Below are positions 8,304-16,298 of a stretch of 64,000 nt of DNA, piece after piece (position 1 is the stretch's first letter; each line of letters starts with the position of its first letter). This DNA comes from CAYFWF01 sp964346815. Lineage in GTDB: Bacteria; Acidobacteriota; Aminicenantia; Aminicenantales; Aminicenantaceae. The notes beneath the pieces are model-generated. The model searched no databases, was not told the DNA's origin, and was given only the letters and a program-made list of their open reading frames with translations. Location of the stretch: the NCBI GenBank assembly GCA_964346815.1, contig CAYFWF010000035.1, positions 1 through 64,000 of the forward strand, in the 5' to 3' direction. Position numbers and translations under genes: made by a program.

Positions 8304-9545
8304 TCACACCTGCAAAGCTCTCAAATCGATCTTCGCGAGATCGTCTGTACCTAGACCCTTTTTCGCACAAGCTGCCAAATGGGTGGATATATTCCGGATG
8401 GATTCAAGGCCCATCTCCAGACGTTTTTCTTCCAGGATATCGAGTCCGATGCGATCCATGGCCACTGGATCCTTGCTGAAGAATATCCGGTTATCGAGTG
8501 CCATCTGAGCGCCAGCCACACTCACAGTGGAGATCTTCGCTGCTTCGCCGATATGGAGCACCATCTTGTCTTTGATACACGGTTTATTGAGAATCTCGGC
8601 GATAGATTTTGTACAGTAATCGATGTGGAATCGGATCTTGTTGGTAGTCACGCCCAGGGCGATGTTCTTGGCCGCCCAAGTGACGCCGCTGTCCTCGTTA
8701 TGCTTGAGTACAGCGATGTTCACGAGCTTGGTGATGTCTTTGGTCACGATCTCGGAGAAAAAGGACTTCTCTTCATCTTCGATGACAACATCGTTGAATT
8801 TATCAGCCACTTCCTCGGCGATGCGCTTGATTCCTTCCCGGTCGTCGTAGTCCATATACAGACGACGAATATCCTCACGGTATTTTTGTGCTTTTTCATG
8901 CCCCAGGCTGATGAGCATCCAAAGCCAGGCACAAGAATTGAAAATCTCGCGGTGGGACCCGTGCTCGGTGAAATTTTGTTCCACGAGCTGACGGAATTTT
9001 TTTAACGTACCGTCTTCCAGGGTAATGAAGACATTGCGGTCGAATCCTTCCGTCCAAGGAATGGTCACTCCGCTTTTATCTGATGTCCCGTGAATACGAA
9101 CTCCCGTTTGACTGCGGTTGACCTGTAATCCGGTTCTTCTGAAAGCTTGATCCATATGATCCCAGACGATGATGTTGTTTTCCTTTACACCGGCGCTCTT
9201 GAGACCTTTGATCGTCTCCTCGATGGATTCAACAGAGGATGAGATTCTGGGCGCCCCGATACAGTTAATCTTGATGCCCACCACGTCCTCAGGTGAGAAT
9301 AGGGAGGTCCAGGAGTTCTCCATGGAATTTTGGCCCGTCAGTTCCTTCAATCCGGCTGAAAAGGCTCTATGGACAGCATCGGGATTATAGTTTTGGCTGA
9401 TGAGCATATCCTCTGCGGCTGCTGAGACAACCCGGCTCTTTTGGGCGCGATTCTTTGAACACCCGGACATAAGCGGACCTCCGAACAGAGCCGTACTGCC
9501 GGCAAGAACAGCTGAATTTTTTATGAATTCTCTTCGATTTACCAT
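8304..9545 (-). CDS. DUF362 protein with Tat signal
   Basis: 413 aa. The N-terminus NRREFIKN with Arg4-Arg5 is a twin-arginine signal, and a lipobox-like MSGC follows, so it is exported folded and perhaps lipid-anchored. The body matches DUF362: VVGIKINCIGAPRISS, a segment on naming a target (NNIIVWD), HIGEAAKIS, and DPVAMDRIGLDILE near the end. Many DUF362 proteins are linked to iron-sulfur or cofactor handling, but this one has no CxxC cluster motif of a ferredoxin fusion. The function is unknown. It is divergent from the RRM gene, with a 295-nt gap. Confidence 0.8.
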   Translation of the reverse strand: MVNRREFIKNSAVLAGSTALFGGPLMSGCSKNRAQKSRVVSAAAEDMLISQNYNPDAVHRAFSAGLKELTGQNSMENSWTSLFSPEDVVGIKINCIGAPRISSSVESIEETIKGLKSAGVKENNIIVWDHMDQAFRRTGLQVNRSQTGVRIHGTSDKSGVTIPWTEGFDRNVFITLEDGTLKKFRQLVEQNFTEHGSHREIFNSCAWLWMLISLGHEKAQKYREDIRRLYMDYDDREGIKRIAEEVADKFNDVVIEDEEKSFFSEIVTKDITKLVNIAVLKHNEDSGVTWAAKNIALGVTTNKIRFHIDYCTKSIAEILNKPCIKDKMVLHIGEAAKISTVSVAGAQMALDNRIFFSKDPVAMDRIGLDILEEKRLEMGLESIRNISTHLAACAKKGLGTDDLAKIDLRALQV

Positions 9546-9840
9546 AGTTTGTTCCTTACATCTGGAAATAACTTCATAATGACTTTTTATCTTTTGTCTA
9601 GTTCTGCTCTACGATAAAAGATATTGCGATGGACGTCAATGATTCTGTGATTATTTCCCCTAAGATATTCCATAACGATTGATTGACGCCAGTAATATCC
9701 TGTGTTATGATGAGCTTCGTTGAAATTGAAGAGACCTGTCCGTTTGCAAGAACTGGTAAAGGTCATAAGGGACTCAGGGAAATTTCAACAGAAAAATATA
9801 TCCCTCCCTTATAAAATTCTACTTTTAAGAGGAACTGAAG

Positions 9841-10146
9841 ATGAACATTTATGTAGGGAATTTGTCGCGAGAGGCTAAAGAACAAGATTTACGCGAGGCT
9901 TTTGAATCTTTCGGACAGGTCACATCTGTAAAAATCATCACCGATAGGTTCACCGGGTATTCAAGGGGATTCGGATTTGTCGAAATGCCCAACAGTCCCG
10001 AAGCCCAGTCTGCAATCAACGGGCTTGATGGTACAGATTTGAAAGGACGCACTCTGAAGGTCAACGAAGCCCGCCCTCGCCAAGACAATCGGCGGGAAAG
10101 AGGAGGTTTTGACAGAGGTGGGTTCGGAGGAAAGAGACGCTTCTAA
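9841..10146 (+). CDS. RRM-domain RNA-binding protein
   Basis: 101 aa. One RRM fills residues 1-80, with RNP2 (IYVGNL) and RNP1 (RGFGFVEM). A short Arg/Gly-rich tail (RRERGGFDRGGFGGKRRF) follows. This is the architecture of the small RNA-binding proteins of cyanobacteria and other bacteria, often induced by cold, that act as RNA chaperones. AGAGGAACTGAAG lies before the ATG. A second RRM protein lies at 26361-26651 beside a DEAD-box helicase. Confidence 0.9.
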   Translation: MNIYVGNLSREAKEQDLREAFESFGQVTSVKIITDRFTGYSRGFGFVEMPNSPEAQSAINGLDGTDLKGRTLKVNEARPRQDNRRERGGFDRGGFGGKRRF

Positions 10147-10338
10147 TAAGCGGTACCCGGAATAACGCTGTCCGAACCAAATCATGCGATAATATCTACT
10201 CGATATCATCTGTTTTCCCCTATTTGATTCCGTGCCTGTCTCTCTGGATGGGAGAGGGAGGATTCCCATTAAGGGTGAGGTTCAGATAGAAATATGAACG
10301 AGCTTAAACAGAGGAAAAAATCATGACAGGAAAAATTT

Positions 10339-10428
10339 ATGAAAAAATATAAACAAAAAGAAAGAAAAAAACGAGAAAGGAAAAAAGAGAAAAGAAAGAG
10401 GGAAAAAAGAAAGAGAAGAATTATTTAG
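10339..10428 (+). CDS. Possible 29-residue polybasic peptide in the rpoD leader
   Basis: ATG 10339 to TAG 10428 encodes MKKYKQKERK then almost only Lys, Arg and Glu, ending RRII. AGGA lies 8 nt upstream. The whole ORF falls in a purine-rich tract, and any frame of such a tract yields Lys/Arg/Glu, so the coding case rests only on start, ribosome site and position. It could be a leader peptide for the sigma-factor gene. It may equally be non-coding. Confidence 0.2.
   Translation: MKKYKQKERKKRERKKEKRKREKRKRRII
10351..10420 (+). repeat. Homopurine tract upstream of rpoD
   Basis: 70 nt that are all A or G except for two cytosines (10354 and 10372). The last 48 nt (10373-10420) are pure purine. 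Such tracts can form triplex DNA or unusual RNA leaders. This one ends about 38 nt before the sigma-factor ATG. Confidence 0.7.
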
Positions 10429-10458
10429 TTCCACACGTCTCATATTGAAAGATTGAAT

Positions 10459-11871
10459 ATGGCAAAAGGCAGATCTTTTATTTGGATGGGTGGATCGGAT
10501 CTCCTCTCCGATCCGGTGAAAATCTACATGAAGGAGATGAGCAGTATTCCTCTGTTGACAAGAAAACAGGAGATTCTTCTGGCCAAGAGAATGGAAAGAG
10601 GAGAAGGAATAACCGTGAAAGCTCTTCTGAGAACCCGATTTTTTCAAAATGAAATCACCAGACTCGGACAAGCACTTTTTGAAAATGATGAAATCATCTT
10701 CGTTATGATCGAAGATTTAGATGAGGAAAGCACAAGCAGAATTATTGAAATGAAGAAAAAGAAGATTCTTGCACAGATCGACGAAATAAGGAAGTTGTAC
10801 GACCTTTTGAGAAAGCAACCTGCATTAAAAAAAAATGCTGTCCTTCGTGCGCGCCTCATTATAAAAATGAACCGAAACTTCACTGACTTGAATATCCGTT
10901 CTTCTTATGTGGAGATGCTTACGGAGAGTCTGTGCGGAAAGCTTAGGGTTATTATTGAATTAGAATCCAAGAAGCAGGATTTAAAAAGTTCTTTGGTTAG
11001 ACTCAACAGCGAAAAGGCCAAAGCAGACCAGAAGCTTAGAATCAAAAAAATTGATAAACTCTTGAGAACATATAAAAAAGAAGTCGGGTTGAATTCACAA
11101 GAAATAAGAATGACAATGATGGATATCGATAGAGGAAAGCAGATGCGGGAAAGAGCCAAGCAGGGGCTGGTCAGTGCGAATCTGAGACTCGTAGTTTCCA
11201 TAGCAAAAAAATACAGCAACTACGGACTTCAATTTCTTGATTTGATACAGGAGGGGAACATTGGCTTGATAACAGCAGTGGATAAATTTGAATATCAGAG
11301 AGGGTACAAATTTTCGACTTACGCGCATTGGTGGATAAGACAAGCCATAACACGTGCAATTGCAGATCAGGCAAGGACAATAAGAATACCTGTTCACATG
11401 ATCGAGGTCATAAGCAAGTTGAACAAAGCCTCGAAAAAGCTGGTCCAGGAAAAGGGAAGAGAACCGACATGCGAAGAGATAGCGAAAAAGACAGATATTC
11501 CTGTTAATAAAGTTGAGAAGATCATGAAAATTGCACAGGTTCCCCTTTCTCTTGAAACACCTGTCGGAGAAGGTGAAGAAAGTCATCTGAGAGACTTTAT
11601 CGAGGACAAACACACTCTTTCCCCTGCCGATGAGGTCCTCCACATTAATTTAAGAGAGAAAATCGACGAAGCACTCAAAGCCAATACTTCGAGAGAAGCG
11701 AATGTCCTGAAAATGAGATTTGGGCTGGGTGGCAGCAACGAACACACGCTAGAAGAAGTGGGCCAGCAGTACAAGGTCACTCGTGAGAGAATCAGGCAAA
11801 TCCAAGAGAAAGCACTGAGAAAATTGAAGCAGTCTCGACACCGCCGAAAACTGGAGTCTTTCACTAAATAG
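10459..11871 (+). CDS. rpoD: Primary RNA polymerase sigma factor (RpoD/SigA)
   Basis: 470 aa from ATG 10459; an in-frame TTG two codons upstream is less likely. Region 1.2 is at about 17-50 (DPVKIYMKEMSSIPLLTRKQ). A long non-conserved helical insert covers about 55-230. Region 2 follows (ANLRLVVSIAKKY, DLIQEGNIGL, FEYQRGYKFSTYAHWWIRQA) and then region 3. Region 4 has SLETPVGEGEESHLRDFIED and the helix-turn-helix LEEVGQQYKVTRERIRQIQEKALRKL. Region 1.1 is absent. The motif set marks it as the housekeeping sigma factor. It fits the TTGACA/TATAAT-like promoters seen in the window. The leader contains a purine tract. Confidence 0.9.
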   Translation: MAKGRSFIWMGGSDLLSDPVKIYMKEMSSIPLLTRKQEILLAKRMERGEGITVKALLRTRFFQNEITRLGQALFENDEIIFVMIEDLDEESTSRIIEMKKKKILAQIDEIRKLYDLLRKQPALKKNAVLRARLIIKMNRNFTDLNIRSSYVEMLTESLCGKLRVIIELESKKQDLKSSLVRLNSEKAKADQKLRIKKIDKLLRTYKKEVGLNSQEIRMTMMDIDRGKQMRERAKQGLVSANLRLVVSIAKKYSNYGLQFLDLIQEGNIGLITAVDKFEYQRGYKFSTYAHWWIRQAITRAIADQARTIRIPVHMIEVISKLNKASKKLVQEKGREPTCEEIAKKTDIPVNKVEKIMKIAQVPLSLETPVGEGEESHLRDFIEDKHTLSPADEVLHINLREKIDEALKANTSREANVLKMRFGLGGSNEHTLEEVGQQYKVTRERIRQIQEKALRKLKQSRHRRKLESFTK

Positions 11872-11918
11872 CTGAGTTTCCTTTTCAAGGTCTGGACGTT
11901 TTTCCATCTCTCAAAGCC

Positions 11919-11946
11919 TTGTCCCACTAGGTAGAAACAGTATAAT
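11919..11946 (+). promoter_or_regulatory. Possible promoter between rpoD and the ATP-grasp gene
   Basis: TTGTCC (11919-11924), a 16-bp spacer and a perfect TATAAT (11941-11946). It would let the downstream pair be transcribed apart from rpoD. Confidence 0.4.
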
Positions 11947-11985
11947 AAAAGAGAAATCTGTACAGATTTTTCAGGCAACAGGCTC

Positions 11986-13650
11986 ATGAGTTTGAAAATT
12001 GTTGACAGAGTGGGAGACGTTAAAATATTCGGCACAGGATCTCTAGGGGGAAAAGGGGAGGGATTGGTCAAGATTAATGAGTGCAGCATACCCAAAGCCC
12101 ATAAATTGAGCACACGTGTGCTCACCACCGTCTTCTTTGACAGATTTATCGAGCGCGGAGGCCATTTCGGGGAAGAAGAATTCAGCATTATCGCCACGAT
12201 TTTACAGAAGCTGGGGAATATTCCGATCAGTGTTCGTTCTTCTGCGACGAATGAGGCCATCGCTACCGAGAGGGAAGATGGCTCTGTTCATGCAGGGGAG
12301 AACACATCTTTCATGCTCCCTAACAATCATCCTGATTTTTCGGTGCGCTTCGACCAGTTGAAACAAGCGATTCAACACATTTACAACGATTTCATTCGAA
12401 AACAACCTCCAGGTAGTCCTGAAAAAATGGGCATTGTCATCAATCCGATTCCTGGAATCCATGATAACACTTTTGCAGGAGCTGTTTACTATCCATTGGT
12501 TTCGGGAGTAGCCAATTCCTTTTTTCCCTATGCTTTAAAAACACAGAATCCAGAAGAAGGATTTGCACGGATTGCTTTTGGACACGGATATGCAACAGTC
12601 TTGGATGATTTTCCAGTGATTTCGATGGCAACGATCCAGAATCCTCTTCCCCTAAAGATGTTAGGAGAAAGACAGAAATTTTTCTATGCCATCAATATGG
12701 CCAAAAACCAAACTCTCAGAGGTGATGAACTGGAGACGATGAAGAAACTGAATGTCAGATTTGCTCACAGCCGACACACAAAAATTCTCGGAAGAATTAA
12801 GAATGCGCTGAGCTTTGAACCATTAGTAGAGAAAGACCACTATGGTTTCAGAAGCGCTCTTCTCGAAATAATGGATGTTATCTCGTCCAAAATATCTTCT
12901 CATTGCCAAATCGAGTTTGTTTTCAATGTCGATGATTTCAAGGAACACGGGGGATCGGGCACTTTCCATGTTGTTCAATTGACTCAACTTCCTGAATTGA
13001 AATTCGAAAAAGTCGAATTTCCTGACAGGGTGAGTAAGACCTATATCTCCACTTCCAATTTCCAGGGACATGGGATCAAAAAAGGCATCAAATATGCGGC
13101 GGTTGTTTCTCCTTTCTTATACCTCAAAGAGAGGCATGATGAGCTAAGAAAGGAAATTTCAGCGCTCAACCGGTCCATGCGGGAGGAGAACATTCCATAC
13201 ATCATAGTTGTCCCAGGGCGATTAGGAAGCAATAATCGGGATTGGGGCATCCAGGTGGATTACAGAGATGTGGATCAGGCTTCGGCCATCTTTGAATACG
13301 GCGTCGATGTTGCAGGCAGGGACGAACCTCTGAAGGAACCTGAACAACTCACTGGCGGGGGGATCTACGGCAGCCACTTTCTGTATATGATTCAGGGAGG
13401 TTATGACGAAGAGCAGAAAAGAATGCAGACACGGATATATGGAACCCAAGGAACTCATTTTCTGACGAACCTGATGAGCAAAAATATTATTTATGGATTT
13501 ATTCAGCCTGTGTCGGATATATTTGATCCCTGGTTATTTTCTCCTCCAGATACGAAGAATCTGCTTTACCGGATTACTTTTCCAAAGGCTGTTTCCATTT
13601 ACGCAGATCCGGCAGAGAAGAAGTGTGTCGTCATTTCAGAGAAAGCTTGA
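11986..13650 (+). CDS. PEP/pyruvate-binding ATP-grasp domain protein (PPDK N-terminal-like)
   Basis: 554 aa, no signal peptide. The N-terminus has the PPDK/PEP-synthase nucleotide-binding signature: GSLGGKGEGLV at 18-28, then ISVRSSA at 81-87 with the conserved Arg84. HAGENTSF and SGVANSFFPY follow. The phosphohistidine swivel domain and the PEP-binding TIM barrel of true PPDK are missing, so a full dikinase reaction is not expected. The pattern matches, from memory, the C-terminal two-thirds of large Bacteroidetes proteins in which two receiver-like domains precede a PPDK-N domain. Here the receiver half is the next gene, starting 6 nt after this stop. An ATP-dependent phosphoryl-transfer or regulatory role is inferred. 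Confidence 0.7.
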   Translation: MSLKIVDRVGDVKIFGTGSLGGKGEGLVKINECSIPKAHKLSTRVLTTVFFDRFIERGGHFGEEEFSIIATILQKLGNIPISVRSSATNEAIATEREDGSVHAGENTSFMLPNNHPDFSVRFDQLKQAIQHIYNDFIRKQPPGSPEKMGIVINPIPGIHDNTFAGAVYYPLVSGVANSFFPYALKTQNPEEGFARIAFGHGYATVLDDFPVISMATIQNPLPLKMLGERQKFFYAINMAKNQTLRGDELETMKKLNVRFAHSRHTKILGRIKNALSFEPLVEKDHYGFRSALLEIMDVISSKISSHCQIEFVFNVDDFKEHGGSGTFHVVQLTQLPELKFEKVEFPDRVSKTYISTSNFQGHGIKKGIKYAAVVSPFLYLKERHDELRKEISALNRSMREENIPYIIVVPGRLGSNNRDWGIQVDYRDVDQASAIFEYGVDVAGRDEPLKEPEQLTGGGIYGSHFLYMIQGGYDEEQKRMQTRIYGTQGTHFLTNLMSKNIIYGFIQPVSDIFDPWLFSPPDTKNLLYRITFPKAVSIYADPAEKKCVVISEKA

Positions 13651-13655
13651 GTTTT

Positions 13656-15083
13656 ATGGATCAATATGCTTTCTATCCAAGAATCATCAATCCGGTGAAA
13701 TTTTCCCAGGCGATTATTTTTGCAGCAGAAGAACAGTTGCGAAAGTCAAAGCGAGTTTTGGTTGAAAACATGCCGTGGACAGAAGTCCGAAATTATCATG
13801 ATCCCATATCCGTATCCAATTTCAAATCCGATAAAGCTTCGGTCATCATCCTGGATGACACGGCGCTTATTGTCGTTGACACCGATAAAATACGCGATAA
13901 TAACAAAGACGCGATTTTGATTCTTCTTTCCTCGAATGATTTCATCAGCCGCTCTCCACCTTCGATCACATACGAAAAATACCCTTATACAGCCAAAGCA
14001 GACATGGTATTCGCTATGGATCGGGAGGAGTTTGTTCCAGTCCATATCTTGCCATCTGCGGTAAGATGCGCAGAAGATTTGCTCAACATCTTGAAATATT
14101 CCCGGGTCAGACGGTATATATTTTTGATTGTTGATGATGAACCCCGCTGGTTTTCTCAATTTCTTCCTGTCCTTTACAACATCATAGGGCAGAGAGCCGA
14201 TGTAATGCTGGCTCGCACATTTGAAGAAGCTCTGAGGTTCCTGTTCGGAGTGGAACGGGAATCAGAAATTGACGAGGAGCGGTATCTGTCCATGGGGCAT
14301 GGAGACGATGTGGTTTGCTTGATAGCCGATATATTTTTTCCGAAGGGAAAGGATCTCAACAGCGATGCGGGTAAGGAATTGATCAGAATCACCAGGAAAT
14401 ATTATCCACGCATTCCTGTAATCATCGCCTCAAAGGCGAAGGAAGCATTCGATTTGAAGGATGAAGCCTTTATATTACCCAAGGGTGATCCTGGAAGCCT
14501 GAAAACATTCCATGATTATATCCAGGATTTCACTGGCTTGGGTGATTTCGTTCTTCAAGACAAAGCAGGGAAGATATCATTCAGAGTCAAAGATATCTAT
14601 CAGTTGGAAAATCTCTTGGCTGAAGCCCGGAAGCGTACAGAAAAAGCTCGAAGACTGAGAGAAATATTGGAAGTTTATGGAGAAAAAGATGCCTTTTCCA
14701 CATGGCTGTACATGCATGGCTTTAGGGAATTGGGAGATGAGTTAAGACCGAAACGGGGGAAAGGGACCGATCTTGTGAGGAAGCTGATAGAACCGATAAA
14801 AAGAGAGATTTCTCGGATACATTCCACCACGTTGGCTATAGGGGAGGAGAGAGTATTCGATCTCGATGACCTTCTCAAAGCGCTTCATGAGGTCGAGCCC
14901 GAGATGATTCAGCACCTTTCGGATAACGATGTGTTTTCCACATGGTTGGATCGGAAGGGATTTCCAGAACTGGCGGAGGAAATTCGTCCTATCCATGGAA
15001 CCGGAGAAAAACTGAAAAAAGCTTTGATCCGGAGTGTATCGAAATGGATCGGCCTCTATAAACAAAGAGGAGAATCCATTTGA
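13656..15083 (+). CDS. Double receiver-like regulator partnered with the ATP-grasp protein
   Basis: 475 aa from ATG 13656, which follows the upstream stop by 5 nt; a GTG at 13623 inside the upstream gene is the alternative. Residues 1-145 look like a degenerate receiver (SVIILDDTALIVVD). Residues 152-295 form a real receiver domain: acidic pair Asp160-Asp161 (FLIVDDEP), phospho-acceptor Asp225 (LIADIFFPKG) and Lys276 (LPKGD). Then come GDFVLQDKAGKISFR and two copies of a roughly 36-residue helical repeat, DAFSTWLYMHGFRELGDELRP (about 345-365) and DVFSTWLDRKGFPELAEEIRP (425-445). The same order of receiver, GDF segment and FSxW repeat is found upstream of PPDK-N in the Bacteroidetes fusion, which supports joint function. 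There is no DNA-binding domain. Confidence 0.7.
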   Translation: MDQYAFYPRIINPVKFSQAIIFAAEEQLRKSKRVLVENMPWTEVRNYHDPISVSNFKSDKASVIILDDTALIVVDTDKIRDNNKDAILILLSSNDFISRSPPSITYEKYPYTAKADMVFAMDREEFVPVHILPSAVRCAEDLLNILKYSRVRRYIFLIVDDEPRWFSQFLPVLYNIIGQRADVMLARTFEEALRFLFGVERESEIDEERYLSMGHGDDVVCLIADIFFPKGKDLNSDAGKELIRITRKYYPRIPVIIASKAKEAFDLKDEAFILPKGDPGSLKTFHDYIQDFTGLGDFVLQDKAGKISFRVKDIYQLENLLAEARKRTEKARRLREILEVYGEKDAFSTWLYMHGFRELGDELRPKRGKGTDLVRKLIEPIKREISRIHSTTLAIGEERVFDLDDLLKALHEVEPEMIQHLSDNDVFSTWLDRKGFPELAEEIRPIHGTGEKLKKALIRSVSKWIGLYKQRGESI

Positions 15084-15123
15084 TTTGAATAATCCATCTG
15101 ATATTAATGCATCAGTAAATGTT

Positions 15124-15158
15124 GTCATGGCGAGTGGCCGAAGGTCACGTGCCATCTC
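15124..15158. repeat. REP-like palindrome in a convergent gap
   Basis: A 29-bp imperfect palindrome (ATGGCGAGTGGCC-GAA-GGTCACGTGCCAT, 10 of 13 arm positions paired) flanked by GTC and CTC. It resembles the dispersed GTCATTGCGAG..CCGAAGG..GCAATCTC family found in many bacteria. It sits between convergent genes and may also act as a terminator. Confidence 0.5.
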
Positions 15159-15176
15159 ATAAGGAATTGTTTCGGT

Positions 15177-16223
15177 TTATGTCTTTGGGAACAGTGAAAG
15201 ATACTGTTTGTAAGCTTCAGGAACTTTACCAGTGGGTGAATCACCTTTATGGATGTAGATCCTGTAGCGGAGAGTGATGGATTCGTCGGCCTGGAGAACC
15301 GAAGGTTTGAGGCCGGGCCAGGAAGCATTGATGAAACCTGCATAGCTGTTACGGATGAGCCAGGTGACCGGGGAGCCGGGATGATCGGGAGAAGCAAAGA
15401 CAGCCATACCCAGGTCCTCTGTTGAGAGATCTGCCCAGCGAAACCGCACATTGGCGGAATCCTTTTCCAATAACCCCTGATCGGTCGCCATGGAAGCACC
15501 TGTGAACATCGGAGCACCACGTATGCTTAATCCCCCATAGCCCTTGTTCTGGTCAGGAGTACCTTGCAGAGTCAGCGATCGCCCTACCGCTTGGAGTTTG
15601 ATCTCCAGATCTATGGCTCGGCTTATGTCATTCGCTGGATGGATGTTAAGTGTAACGATTTCCTTTGCCACAACCTCTCGCTCTTCCAATTTCCAGACAT
15701 TCTCTACGCTGATTATGGCCATATCATTTTTTTTCTCGCGCTTCAGCCAGCGCACAAAATGCTGCCGCAGAGAGGGAGTATGAGGATGCCAGGTTTGTGT
15801 CAGTTGACCTCGTGTCTTTACGATCGGCCAGGTCCAGAACACTCCATGGTGGTGAAGGTGATCCTTAGGGAAGTCATCGGTGAGGATCTGGCCGTCCAGC
15901 GAATAAAGGGGATGGATGTAGCAAGATCGAGTTTGGTCAGGATTGACTCCTTTTTTGAGCTGGTCGCCGAAGCGATAAGTTAGAACGTCGACTTTGCCGT
16001 CACGTACGGTCAAAAGACCGTTTACTTCATCCTCCACGAAATGCATACCATTACTATTGACCAATAGGTGTTTGTGGGAAAATTCCTTTGAGCTGGGCAG
16101 ATGAATTTCATGCCCGCCATTGTGAACAGAGTATCTAGCTCCTCCATGACCATCGATATAGAATTGAGTCGTACCTGCCAGAAGGATCCCGAGAAGCCAA
16201 ACGGTTTGAAATCTTTTTTTCAT
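15177..16223 (-). CDS. DUF6807 (PmoA-like) exported protein, operon gene 4
   Basis: 348 aa with a signal peptide (WLLGILLAGTTQF). The DUF6807 core is clear: CYIHPLYSLDG at 101-111, DHLHHHGVFW at 121-130, a beta-rich middle and a late WPGLKPSVLQADESITLRYRIYIH. This family was once mis-named PmoA (methane oxygenase) but has no relation to particulate methane monooxygenase. It is a periplasmic beta-sandwich protein usually found in polysaccharide or glycoside utilisation loci. It is the last gene of a four-gene minus-strand operon and the second DUF6807 copy in it. The two copies are divergent in sequence, so they probably handle different steps. Confidence 0.75.
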   Translation of the reverse strand: MKKRFQTVWLLGILLAGTTQFYIDGHGGARYSVHNGGHEIHLPSSKEFSHKHLLVNSNGMHFVEDEVNGLLTVRDGKVDVLTYRFGDQLKKGVNPDQTRSCYIHPLYSLDGQILTDDFPKDHLHHHGVFWTWPIVKTRGQLTQTWHPHTPSLRQHFVRWLKREKKNDMAIISVENVWKLEEREVVAKEIVTLNIHPANDISRAIDLEIKLQAVGRSLTLQGTPDQNKGYGGLSIRGAPMFTGASMATDQGLLEKDSANVRFRWADLSTEDLGMAVFASPDHPGSPVTWLIRNSYAGFINASWPGLKPSVLQADESITLRYRIYIHKGDSPTGKVPEAYKQYLSLFPKT

Positions 16224-16298
16224 TGTTTTTTATTCCATTCGTCAGGAGGAATATGGTTTTCACTGATGCGAAGGCCAATCCATTGATCCTCCACCGTC

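Noticed and set aside
8379..9005. Long open frame on the plus strand (208 codons)
   Set aside because: It is the complement of the DUF362 gene, which has clear family motifs, a Tat signal and good codon use. The plus frame has no ribosome site and no known domain.
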